Shown: piece by piece, positions 1 to 9,240 of the stretch
Layout: each line of letters opens with the position of its first letter
Numbering within the stretch: position 1 is the first letter of the stretch
Assembly: GCA_014860175.1 (NCBI GenBank)
Contig: JACZKF010000124.1
Span: 1 to 21,268, forward strand
Direction of reading: 5' to 3'
DNA from: Desulfuromonadales bacterium
GTDB taxonomy: Bacteria; Desulfobacterota; Desulfuromonadia; Desulfuromonadales; JACZKF01
Length of the DNA: 21,268 nucleotides
Notes under the pieces: model-generated
What the model was told of the DNA's origin: nothing
What the model saw: only the letters and a program-made list of their open reading frames with translations
The model's database searches: none
Translations under genes and position numbers: made by a program

Positions 1-635
1 GAATTAATATTAACCTTCTGGTGCAGGGGGATAATCCGCTGCCCGTCACCATTGGGCGAGTCTACCGCCTGTTTCGCAATCTCGACCTGGACGAGCCTGG
101 GGACCTTACCGCCGCCTTGATTGACTGGATCGATTCGGGAGACGACGAATACAGGATATTACGGTTGCCCGATGAGCAGGATATCAATGTCACCGGGGCG
201 GAAACCGCCTACTATGAGCGGCTGGAAAATCCCTATCGAGCCAAGAACGCACCCTTTGATTCTCTGGATGAACTCACCTTGGTGAGGGGTTTCACCCCAG
301 AGGTGTTGCAGAAAGTTGCCCCCTATCTGGCCGTCTTCGGCAACGATAAAATCAATCTCAATACGGCGAGCGCCGAAGTCCTCATGGCCGCCGACGATAT
401 GATTGACCGAAGCGCGGCGGAAGAGATCCTCTCCCGCCGATTGGACCAACCCTTTGAATCCCCAAGCGAGGTAACGACGATTCCGCGCTTGGATACGCTG
501 CTTCATGCAAATTTCGCCGTAAAAAGCTCCATGTTCCAGATCACTGCCGACGCGGCAGTAAACGATGGGACCAGAAGAGCTGTCGCCGTGGTCAGCAGCG
601 ACGGGAGAAAAGTCCACTACATGAAAGTCGACTGA
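1..635 (+). CDS. gspK: Type II secretion system minor pseudopilin GspK, C-terminal part (5' end outside window)
   Basis: The frame is open from the window edge to a TGA at 633-635, so this is the C-terminal ~211 residues of a longer protein. The first visible residues read INxNLLVQGDNPLP, followed by the alpha-helical insert with repeated aspartates (YRLFRNLDLD), then GAETAYYERLENPYRAKNAPFDSLDELTLVRGF and KINLNTASAEVL. This combination is typical of GspK, the large minor pseudopilin that caps the T2SS pseudopilus tip with GspI and GspJ. GspL follows after 5 nt, which supports the call. The GTG at 21 is internal and not the start. Base composition is noticeably lower in GC than the downstream operon genes (about 52% over 181-360 by hand count). 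The N-terminal prepilin peptide cannot be seen. Confidence 0.88.
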   Translation, partial: ININLLVQGDNPLPVTIGRVYRLFRNLDLDEPGDLTAALIDWIDSGDDEYRILRLPDEQDINVTGAETAYYERLENPYRAKNAPFDSLDELTLVRGFTPEVLQKVAPYLAVFGNDKINLNTASAEVLMAADDMIDRSAAEEILSRRLDQPFESPSEVTTIPRLDTLLHANFAVKSSMFQITADAAVNDGTRRAVAVVSSDGRKVHYMKVD

Positions 636-640
636 AACAT

Positions 641-2035
641 ATGGAAAAACGTCATATTGGCATCGACATCGACGACCGGCTGGTCCGGGTGGCGATCATC
701 TCCCAGGACCGGGAGGCGCTGATCGCCGTCGGCAAGCGGGAGGTCACCGATCCGGCAGAGATCCCCGCCGCCCTTCGAGAGATGATCGGCGACACCCGCA
801 TCTTCAGCGACCGGCTGGCCGCCGCGCTGCCGGCGGTGGAAGGGTTCGTCCGCCACCTGAGCTTCCCCTTCGCCGAACCGCGCAAGATCGAAGCGGCTCT
901 GCGCTTCGAACTGGCCGCTCAGATCCCGATCACCATCGATGAGCTGACCACCGACTTTCAGGCCCCGGTGGCGCAGGCCGATGGAGAGAACCGGGTGACG
1001 GCGGTGGCGGTGCGCACAGCGGCCCTGGAGAGCTTCCTGCGGGTCTTCGACAGCTCCGACATCCCGCTGCATATCCTCGATCTCGCCCCTTTCGCCCTTG
1101 CCCGCGGCCTGAAAGAGCATCTCGGCGAGGCGATTCTGGTGCACCTGGCGGCCAGGGAGTCGACGGTCTGCCTGGTCAGCGACGGCCGGGTGCTCGACTA
1201 TCGGCTGCTCCCGGCGGTCGTTGACGCTCAGGCGCCCCAGACCGCCCGCCTGCTGCTGCGTGAGGCGACCGCCTTGCAGCGCGAGGGGGGGCGGCGCGAC
1301 CTGCCGCTGATGCTGATCGGCGCCGGCGCCACCGCGCCGCTGCTGGAAGAGCTGCGCCAGGCCGGCGGCCGGGCGCAGATCCCCGGCATCTTCGTCGAAG
1401 GGAAGGCGATCGAGGCTGAATTCCTGCCGGCGGTGGCGCTGGCCCAGCGCGCCAGCCTCTCGACCAAAGAGCGGGAGATCAATTTCCGCCGCGGCCCCTT
1501 CGCCCTGAAAAACGAGTGGACCGCCCTTAAGCGGGATCTGATCGCCGCGGCCGTGGTTGTCGTGCTCGCCCTGTCGGCCATCGCCGGCGCCAGCTGGCTC
1601 AATTACGCCCACAAGGCCAATCGGGCCGAGACCCTCAATCAGGAGATCGCCAAGACCTTCCGGGCGACCTTCCCCGGTGCGCAGCCGCAAGTCAACCCGG
1701 TCCAGCAGATGCAGAGCAGGATCCGTGAACTGCGCGAGCGGGGGCGAATGGTGGGGGCCGGCCAGCAACGCACCCCCCTGGCGGTGCTGCTGGAGATCTC
1801 CCGCAGCACGCCGGAGTCGGTCATCCTCGATGTGCGCGATCTGAGCTATACCCCGGAGTCGGTGCGACTGGAGGGGGTGACCTCCTCCTTTGATGCCATC
1901 AACCAGATCGCCCGCAGCCTGGAACAGTCGGCCCTGTTTTCCGAGGCCCAGATCGCCGATGCCAAGATCAGCCTTGACGGATCCCGGGTCGATTTTCGCC
2001 TGACCCTTGTCTACCGGGGGGGAATGGAGCAGTGA
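641..2035 (+). CDS. gspL: Type II secretion system inner-membrane protein GspL
   Basis: 464 residues. The N-terminal ~280 residues start with MEKRHIGIDIDDRLVRVAI, the actin-like (ASKHA/PilM-type) fold of the cytoplasmic GspL domain that recruits the GspE ATPase. A single membrane segment lies at about residues 300-322 (LIAAAVVVVLALSAIAG). The periplasmic part begins with a helical stretch and ends in a ferredoxin-like domain (SVILDVRDLSYTPESVRLEG). The ATG is 5 nt after the gspK stop with only a weak SD, so translational coupling is likely. Length and topology fit GspL; PilM/PilN fusions are the main alternative, but gspK upstream and gspM/gspN downstream favour T2SS. Confidence 0.85.
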   Translation: MEKRHIGIDIDDRLVRVAIISQDREALIAVGKREVTDPAEIPAALREMIGDTRIFSDRLAAALPAVEGFVRHLSFPFAEPRKIEAALRFELAAQIPITIDELTTDFQAPVAQADGENRVTAVAVRTAALESFLRVFDSSDIPLHILDLAPFALARGLKEHLGEAILVHLAARESTVCLVSDGRVLDYRLLPAVVDAQAPQTARLLLREATALQREGGRRDLPLMLIGAGATAPLLEELRQAGGRAQIPGIFVEGKAIEAEFLPAVALAQRASLSTKEREINFRRGPFALKNEWTALKRDLIAAAVVVVLALSAIAGASWLNYAHKANRAETLNQEIAKTFRATFPGAQPQVNPVQQMQSRIRELRERGRMVGAGQQRTPLAVLLEISRSTPESVILDVRDLSYTPESVRLEGVTSSFDAINQIARSLEQSALFSEAQIADAKISLDGSRVDFRLTLVYRGGMEQ

Positions 2036-2565
2036 TGACCTTGCCACAGATCAACCCACGCGAGCGCCTGGCCCTTATCGTCGGCGCCCTGGTGGTCCTG
2101 ATGACGGTACTCGTCATGGGGGTGATCCTCCCCTACCGCGCCGCCATGGCCAACCTGGATACCCGTATCGCTTCGCGCCAGCAGCAGGCCCAGGAGATCC
2201 AGTCGCTGCGACAGGAATACCTGCTGCTGCAGCGCCAGTTGGCTGAGGCCGAGGCCCGGGCCGCCAAGAGCCGGGATTTTTCCCTCTTCTCTTTCATCGA
2301 AAATACCGCCGGCCAGGTGGCCGGACGGGAAAACCTGGTCTACATGCGCCCCCAGGTCGGCGCCACCCAGGACGGCATCCGCGAGGAAGCGGTGGAGGTG
2401 AAACTGGAAAAAGTGCAGCTCGACCAGCTGATCCGCTTCCTCCACGCCCTCGAGTCGACGGATGCCTACCTGCAGGTGAAGAACCTGCGGGTGCGTACCC
2501 GGTTCGACAACCGGGCGCAGATCGACGCGGTGATGACCATCTCCATGTTCGGGAGAAGCGCATGA
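2035..2565 (+). CDS. gspM: Type II secretion system protein GspM (PilO-like)
   Basis: 176 residues from the ATG at 2035, which overlaps the gspL stop by one base (TGATG); a GTG one codon earlier (2032) is also possible, and GGAG at about 2024 serves either. The protein has a short cytoplasmic tail, one membrane segment at about residues 12-34 (LALIVGALVVLMTVLVMG), a coiled coil rich in Q/E/R at about 40-80, and a C-terminal ferredoxin-like region (EAVEVKLEKVQLDQLIRFLHALE). This is the bitopic GspM/PilO design that pairs with GspL in the assembly platform. The neighbours confirm the assignment. Confidence 0.8.
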   Translation: MTLPQINPRERLALIVGALVVLMTVLVMGVILPYRAAMANLDTRIASRQQQAQEIQSLRQEYLLLQRQLAEAEARAAKSRDFSLFSFIENTAGQVAGRENLVYMRPQVGATQDGIREEAVEVKLEKVQLDQLIRFLHALESTDAYLQVKNLRVRTRFDNRAQIDAVMTISMFGRSA

Positions 2566-3458
2566 AATTTTTCCGCCTGCGCCTGCCGGCCCGTGGCCCG
2601 ACGGCCGCCCCCCTCTTTACCCGGGCCCGGCTTCGCTCCTACCTGATCGGCCTGGGGCTGCTGCTGGTCGCCTTTGTCGTCGGGATCTACCTTTTCTTTC
2701 CGACCCGCGCCCTGCAGGAGCGCATCGAACGGGAAGCGGCCAAGGGGGCGGTCACTCTGACCATGAGCGACCTCGATCTGCTGTTCCCGCCAGGGCTGCG
2801 GGGGACCGAAGTGACCGTGCAGGTCGCCCCCTCCTACCGTCAGAGCTTCGAGATCAACCGGGTCGCCGTCCGCCCCCTGTGGAGCACCCTGTTCGGCACC
2901 GACCCAGGCATCGCCTTTCAGGCCCAGCTCCTCGGGGGTGAACTCGCCGGCCAGGCCCGCAAGAGGGGATCGGTGGTGGCTCAGGCCCGGGGGATCACCT
3001 TCGCCGAGCGCCCGATCACCGGTTCTCTCATTGAGGTTGCCGGCACCTTGACGACGGGGCAATTCACCGGCGCCGTCCCGCTGACCGCCGGCACCGACAG
3101 CCGCCTGGAACTGACCCTCGACCAGGCCCGGATCAACGGCATGGAGGGGCTGGGGGTCGCCAACGGCACCCTGAATATCGGCCAGATCGTCCTGCGCGGT
3201 GAAGGGAAGGGGAACGCCTTTCGCATCGACGAGCTGGAAGCCCGGGGGGGTGACTTGCAGCTCTCCGGCAGCGGCTCGCTGCTGGTGGGGCAGCCGTTCG
3301 AACGCAGCCGGCTCAACCTCAACCTGATCCTGACCCCGGCCACCGGTATCGATCCCGCCCTGCGGGATCTGCTCGAGCTGTTCGCCACTGCCGGCACCGA
3401 CGGCAGCTACCGCCTGCGCCTGGGCGGCACCCTGGCCAGCCCGATCTTCGCCAAATAG
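2562..3458 (+). CDS. gspN: Type II secretion system protein GspN
   Basis: 298 residues; the ATG overlaps the gspM stop (ATGA, 4 nt), so the two are translationally coupled. One membrane segment at about residues 27-46 (YLIGLGLLLVAFVVGIYLFF) precedes a periplasmic beta-rich domain with AsmA/GspN character (LTMSDLDLLFPPGLRGTEVTV; LDQARINGMEGLGVANGTLNIGQIVL; GGDLQLSGSGSLLVG). GspN is an accessory inner-membrane component present in only some T2SS. It ends LRLGGTLASPIFAK, a typical AsmA/GspN-like C terminus. The family call rests on the fold pattern plus operon position. Confidence 0.78.
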   Translation: MKFFRLRLPARGPTAAPLFTRARLRSYLIGLGLLLVAFVVGIYLFFPTRALQERIEREAAKGAVTLTMSDLDLLFPPGLRGTEVTVQVAPSYRQSFEINRVAVRPLWSTLFGTDPGIAFQAQLLGGELAGQARKRGSVVAQARGITFAERPITGSLIEVAGTLTTGQFTGAVPLTAGTDSRLELTLDQARINGMEGLGVANGTLNIGQIVLRGEGKGNAFRIDELEARGGDLQLSGSGSLLVGQPFERSRLNLNLILTPATGIDPALRDLLELFATAGTDGSYRLRLGGTLASPIFAK

Positions 3459-3467
3459 AGGGATCCC

Positions 3468-4448
3468 ATGCACCGCACCCTGCTGACGTTGCTGCTGCTG
3501 CTGCCGGCAGCCCCGCTTGCCGCCCTGGAGATTACCCCTTTCCGGGTCACCAACCAGACACCGCTGGTCCAGATTTTTGGCCTGCCACCGGCCGCTGGCG
3601 GGCAGACGCTGGAGACCGGCCGCAGCGAACTGCTGCTGGCCGTCGATGTCGCCAGTCACTTCACCAACAACAGCCGAGGGGACGAATCGATCGTTCTCGA
3701 CGGGGAAACCTATCGCTATACTCTGGCGCTACGGCGCGGGCTTAGCAGTGGTCTGGAGGTCGGCGTGGAAATCCCCTGGGTCGCCCATAGCGGCGGCTTT
3801 CTCGACGGGTTCATCGAGGGGTGGCACGATTTCTTCGGCCTCCCCCAAGGGGGACGCGACCGGGCTCCTCGCGACCAGCTGTTTTTTGAATACCGGGAAA
3901 ATGGTGCCGTGGAGCTGCAACGGGTAGACAGCGCTGACGGGCTGGGGGATATCCGCCTAACCGCCGCCTGGCCCCTGCGGAAGCGCTCGCCATCGTCGAC
4001 GGCAGCCGCCCTGCACGCCAGCCTCAAGCTCCCCACCGGCGACAGCGACCGCCTCCTCGGCAGCGGCAGCACCGACCTGGCCCTGGGGGTGAACGCCGAC
4101 CGCACTTTCCCCTCGTCCTGGGGGGAGTTCGCCCTCTACGGCGGCGGCGGCCTGCTGCTGCTCACCGATGGGGATGTTCTCCCCGACCGCCAGCGCAACC
4201 TGGTCGGCTTCGCCACCGCCGGCGGCGCCTGGCGCCCCCTCTCCTGGCTCGCCTTCAAACTGCAGCTCGATGGGCACACCGCTTTTTACGACAGCGATCT
4301 CACCGAGCTCGGCGAATCGCTGCAACTCACCGTCGGCGGCACTCTCGACTGGGGGGACACCTCTCTCGATATCGGAGTCGGTGAAGACATCGTCGTCGAT
4401 TCCGCCCCCGACGTCCTGTTCCACCTCGCCCTGCGCAGCCGCTTCTGA
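3468..4448 (+). CDS. DUF3187 family predicted outer-membrane beta-barrel protein
   Basis: 326 residues with a clear signal peptide (MHRTLLTLLLLLPAAPLAA, cleavage near residue 19). The mature part alternates hydrophobic and polar residues in short strands (LELTL-like repeats, RYTLALRRGLSSGLEVGVEIPWV, WLAFKLQLDGHTAFYD), contains the 'FDDGL/DGLGDIRL' porin-like element (SADGLGDIRLTAAWPL) and ends in an aromatic residue (ALRSRF), as outer-membrane barrels do. I recognise the DUF3187 pattern; no function is established. It starts 9 nt after gspN with an SD (GAGGG) at the gspN stop, so it is co-transcribed with the secretion genes. It could be a T2SS accessory or simply a passenger. Confidence 0.7.
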   Translation: MHRTLLTLLLLLPAAPLAALEITPFRVTNQTPLVQIFGLPPAAGGQTLETGRSELLLAVDVASHFTNNSRGDESIVLDGETYRYTLALRRGLSSGLEVGVEIPWVAHSGGFLDGFIEGWHDFFGLPQGGRDRAPRDQLFFEYRENGAVELQRVDSADGLGDIRLTAAWPLRKRSPSSTAAALHASLKLPTGDSDRLLGSGSTDLALGVNADRTFPSSWGEFALYGGGGLLLLTDGDVLPDRQRNLVGFATAGGAWRPLSWLAFKLQLDGHTAFYDSDLTELGESLQLTVGGTLDWGDTSLDIGVGEDIVVDSAPDVLFHLALRSRF

Positions 4449-4480
4449 GAAGAGCGCGCCCCAATTGCCTGGCCACGCGG

Positions 4481-4508
4481 TTGACATCCTTGCCTCGGAT
4501 GATTAATT
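4481..4508 (+). promoter_or_regulatory. Candidate sigma-70 promoter for lon
   Basis: A perfect -35 box TTGACA at 4481-4486 is followed after 16 bp by TTAATT (4503-4508), preceded by TGA, which gives an extended -10 arrangement. The -10 box itself is poor (3/6). Transcription from here would place the 4534-4618 hairpin inside the lon leader. A second possible -10, TATCAT at 4653-4658, lies closer to the gene but has only a 3/6 -35. No heat-shock (CIRCE or sigma-32) element was recognised. Confidence 0.4.
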
Positions 4509-4533
4509 TTCTAAGGAAAAAATCTTCAACTCA

Positions 4534-4618
4534 GCCGCAGATCAACGCAGATCAACGCAGATAAAACCAGAGCTGGAGTTCAGGTTTACATCTGTAGTCA
4601 TCTGCGTTCATCTGCGGC
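4534..4618. repeat. Imperfect long inverted repeat built from a 10-nt unit
   Basis: The left arm 4534-4562 consists of three tandem copies of GCAGATCAAC (the last cut to GCAGAT). The right arm 4590-4618 is the near reverse complement. Two 9-bp perfect blocks (4534-4542 with 4610-4618; 4544-4552 with 4600-4608) and a 5-bp block at the loop end (4558-4562 with 4590-4594) are separated by C-C or other mismatches; the loop is about 27 nt. The GCAGAT/ATCTGCG motif resembles an interspersed repeat seen in many bacterial intergenic regions (from memory). There is no U-tract, so it is not an obvious terminator. Confidence 0.75.
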
Positions 4619-4687
4619 CAATTCGTCTTTTAGCTTGAGGATGATTTGCGGCTATCATAAGCTGGCCAACTGGAACCTGGAGGGAGC

Positions 4688-7114
<2,427 letters not shown>

Positions 7115-7139
7115 TAGACCGCGTGTTCGCCTGGGTTTC

Positions 7140-7166
7140 GTAGGGGCGAGGCATTCCTCGCCCTAC
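7140..7166. repeat. Interspersed palindromic repeat, variant A
   Basis: Left arm GTAGGGGCGAGG (7140-7151) pairs with CCTCGCCCTAC (7156-7166), with one bulged G and a 4-nt loop CATT. It lies just after lon and shares its design (GGGCGA-core-TCGCC) with the palindrome at 7185-7203. Such 'GTAGGGGCGA' palindromes are common dispersed elements in many genomes (from memory). No tail of T follows, so termination is doubtful. Confidence 0.7.
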
Positions 7167-7184
7167 ACCACCGGATCTGACCAA

Positions 7185-7204
7185 GGGCGACGCATGCGTC
7201 GCCT
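7185..7204. repeat. Interspersed palindromic repeat, variant B
   Basis: The core GGCGACGCATGCGTCGCC at 7186-7203 is a perfect 18-nt palindrome. It sits 19 bp after variant A and differs from it in the centre (GACGCATGCGTC versus GAGGCATTCCTC), so two sub-families of one element stand side by side. It is followed by a pyrimidine-rich stretch that leads into the SD of the next gene. Confidence 0.75.
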
Positions 7205-7240
7205 CTACACCTTTTCTCATCTTGCAACAGGAGTGCTTAC

Positions 7241-7459
7241 ATGACCGTCGCTGAACTCAAAGCCGCCGCCCTCGCCCTCTCTCCCGAGGAAAAAAAAGCT
7301 TTTATTCTCGAAACTCTCCCCGACCTCGCCCGCGAAGGGATGCAGGACCCTTCTTTTCTGATGCAGCTATTTCCGGTCTTCCTCGGCCTTCTCAAAGAGA
7401 GCGGCCTCGATCTTCAGCAGCTGATGCAGTTCGCCGCGATGATGAACCCGCCGAAGTAG
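7241..7459 (+). CDS. Small hypothetical protein, helical
   Basis: 72 residues. The ATG is preceded by AGGAG at a normal distance (7229-7233), which supports a real gene. The sequence is amphipathic and helical throughout (ELKAAALALSPEEKKAFILETLPDLAREG), with a hydrophobic second half (FLMQLFPVFLGLLKESGLDLQQLMQFAAMM). No signal peptide, cysteine or motif I can name. It may be transcribed from lon or from its own promoter. Family unknown. Confidence 0.6.
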   Translation: MTVAELKAAALALSPEEKKAFILETLPDLAREGMQDPSFLMQLFPVFLGLLKESGLDLQQLMQFAAMMNPPK

Positions 7460-7516
7460 GTTCCTTTCGATGCAGAACCCGACGATAAAGATGGAGTGCG
7501 CCCGGGCTCGGCGCGA

Positions 7517-8029
7517 TCAGCGGTCGGATTTCCCCGGGGAAGTTTTTCCTGCATGGCCCCGCACGATTTCCAGAGCCCTCTCCAGGACAATCCGGTCTGA
7601 GATGTCCTTGTCCCGCATCGTCCGCTTGGTAAGCAGCAATCCTTCCAGGTTGACGGTGCGGACAGGAATTCCGTCCAGATCGACGGTTTCAGCATACGGG
7701 CGAAGCGTCTCGTAGGTTTCGCCGCAGGCGTTGAGCATGACATCGACCACGAAAACGTCTGCCACGCGGATATTCTCCCCTTCCTCGAACCAAGCCGGAT
7801 CGATCTCCCTGGCGGCCTGATCGGGAAGGACCATGAGCGCCTCCCTGACACGCGCCCCGGCTTCCCGGGTGGCGGGAACGAGCAGATCGATATCGGTGGT
7901 CGCCCGATGATAGCCGTGGGCAAACAGCGCGTAGCCGCCGATCAGAAGGTAATCGACCCCCCGGGCGTTCAGGGATGCGATAAGCATCTTCAGGTCATCG
8001 AGAGTCGCCGGGCGGCTAAATTCTTCCAC
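7517..8029 (-). CDS. Nucleotidyltransferase-fold protein (AbiEii/MNT-like)
   Basis: 170 residues from a GTG start whose SD (GGAG, 7 nt upstream) is good. It shows the minimal nucleotidyltransferase signature: LLIGGYALFAHGYHRATTDIDLLV, i.e. hGG (31-32), then D46-x-D48, with a probable third acidic residue D96 in FVVDVML. Proteins of this kind include toxin-antitoxin enzymes (AbiEii, MNT) and single-domain orphans; the reaction would be transfer of an NMP to tRNA or protein, but the substrate is unknown. It overlaps the upstream minus-strand gene by 14 nt and is surely co-translated with it. No HEPN or AbiEi partner is seen, so a toxin or antitoxin role is only possible. Confidence 0.75.
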   Translation of the reverse strand: MEEFSRPATLDDLKMLIASLNARGVDYLLIGGYALFAHGYHRATTDIDLLVPATREAGARVREALMVLPDQAAREIDPAWFEEGENIRVADVFVVDVMLNACGETYETLRPYAETVDLDGIPVRTVNLEGLLLTKRTMRDKDISDRIVLERALEIVRGHAGKTSPGKSDR

Positions 8030-8255
8030 GGGAACGCTCCAAAGCGACTTGCGCCATCCCTGTCGTCAGGCATTTCTCCTGATGCCGATTGGCTTCTTCA
8101 TGGGTCCGGTAGCGGTAGACCCCCTTCGGGAAAAAGGTTCTGCCACCGGTAGGCAGCCGGTGTATTTCGTCATTGAACCGGGCGCCTTCGGCCAGCAGCT
8201 CGCCGGAGGCAGAAAAGACGATCGGGCGTTCTTTGCGGTGGCCGACGATTCTCAT
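8016..8255 (-). CDS. Small protein paired with the nucleotidyltransferase
   Basis: 79 residues from the ATG complementary to 8253-8255, chosen because GGGAG sits 7 nt upstream; the longer start at 8279 has no good SD. The sequence begins MRIVGHRKERPIVFSASGEL, contains GGRTFFPKGVYRYRTHEEAN and ends in a basic tail (ALERSRGRI). I do not recognise a named domain. Its 3' end overlaps the nucleotidyltransferase by 14 nt, so the two form one transcript. A partner role (specificity, antitoxin) is inference only. Confidence 0.65.
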   Translation of the reverse strand: MRIVGHRKERPIVFSASGELLAEGARFNDEIHRLPTGGRTFFPKGVYRYRTHEEANRHQEKCLTTGMAQVALERSRGRI

Positions 8256-8366
8256 TGGGTATCTCCCGGAAGCCTGCATCCGTCCGGAATCATAGCAAAG
8301 CCGATCCGCAATGTCGCGGTATTTTCACCCCTAACGCTCTCGACACCCTGATGTGGGGGTAAAGTG

Positions 8367-8957
8367 ATGCCCGGCAAAACCTTCTTCCTCAAAATCACCC
8401 TTCTGGAGACTCAACCCAAAATCTGGCGCCGCTTCCTCGTGCCAGCGGACATCACTCTCGACCGTCTGCACGATGTTATCCAGATCGTCATGGGATGGCA
8501 CGACGCCCACCTGCATGAGTTCCAGATCGGCGGGAAGAAGTTCACCGAATCCCCCGAATTCCCCGAGGACGGCGAGGCGGACGGCCTCTTCAGATTGGGC
8601 GATCTGGTCAAGAAAAAAGGGACCGTTTTTCGCTACCTCTACGATTTCGGCGACGACTGGCTCCATGAGATCGTCCTGGAGAGAACTACGGGGACCCGCG
8701 GCCCGGAGGAGTCTCCGATCGAATGCCTGGGGGGGGAAGGCGCATGCCCGCCGGAGGACGTCGGCGGCATCCCTGGCTACGAGGAGTTCTGCCAGGTTAT
8801 GAAGAGCCGACGCGGCGCGCGATACCGGGAGCACCGAGACTGGTTTGGCAGCGACTTTTCTCCCGAGCATTTCGATCTCGGGCAGGTGAACCATGAACTC
8901 CTGACCTACCTGCGCTGGTCGCGGCCGCGCCTTTTATTCTGGGATTCTGGGGCCTGA
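8367..8957 (+). CDS. Plasmid pRiA4b ORF-3-like family protein
   Basis: 196 residues from the ATG at 8367, with GGGGG seven bases upstream (a GTG one codon earlier is possible). The family signature is clear: LKITLLETQPKIWRRFLVPADITLDRLHDVIQIVMGWHDAHLHEFQIGGKKF, then LYDFGDDWLHEIVLE and the cysteine-containing CLGGEGACPPEDVGGIPGYEEF. This matches the pRiA4b ORF-3/IS1096-passenger family often found in mobile or accessory regions; biochemical function is not known. It is divergent from the minus-strand pair (111 bp gap) and precedes the fic gene. Confidence 0.85.
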   Translation: MPGKTFFLKITLLETQPKIWRRFLVPADITLDRLHDVIQIVMGWHDAHLHEFQIGGKKFTESPEFPEDGEADGLFRLGDLVKKKGTVFRYLYDFGDDWLHEIVLERTTGTRGPEESPIECLGGEGACPPEDVGGIPGYEEFCQVMKSRRGARYREHRDWFGSDFSPEHFDLGQVNHELLTYLRWSRPRLLFWDSGA

Positions 8958-9086
8958 AGGGAGAGAAACCTGCAAAGAAGGGACCTATCCGCCCCCAGCC
9001 GGCTCTCCCGTCAACATTCGTCTTTAATGGGAGAAAGGACTAAACTCAAAAAAGAAAATCGACCATATGCAAAAACATGAGACCGT

Positions 9087-9131
9087 TTTCGACAAATATA
9101 AATGGATTTCGACCCGCGGCCCCTCTATAAT
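9087..9131 (+). promoter_or_regulatory. Candidate promoter and direct-repeat operator for the fic gene
   Basis: The gap 8958-9240 is AT-richer than its surroundings. It holds a perfect -10 TATAAT at 9126-9131 with a weak -35 (TGGATT, 9103-9108, 17 bp spacing). Two identical heptamers TTTCGAC at 9087-9093 and 9107-9113 are exactly 20 bp apart, the second overlapping the spacer; a third copy is at 9184-9190. Spacing of two helical turns suggests a protein bound on one DNA face. Downstream, two short perfect inverted repeats lie in the leader: 9144-9151 with 9168-9175, and 9174-9181 with 9191-9198. Confidence 0.45.
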
Positions 9132-9240
9132 GCCCTCATCAAAGAAGAAGCCAAAACGACATCTTCTGCTTCTTCATGGTCTTTTTCGACGACCATGAGC
9201 GAAATTCGCCCCGCTGAAGGAAATGCAGGAGATTTTGACC

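Noticed and set aside
4534..4618. CRISPR-like repeat array
   Set aside because: Units are 10 nt, in direct tandem without spacers, and are mirrored as an inverted repeat; no cas genes nearby.
9223..9240. Earlier ATG for the Fic protein
   Set aside because: The AAGG before it is only 2 nt away, while AGGAG inside this stretch is well placed for the ATG at 9241.
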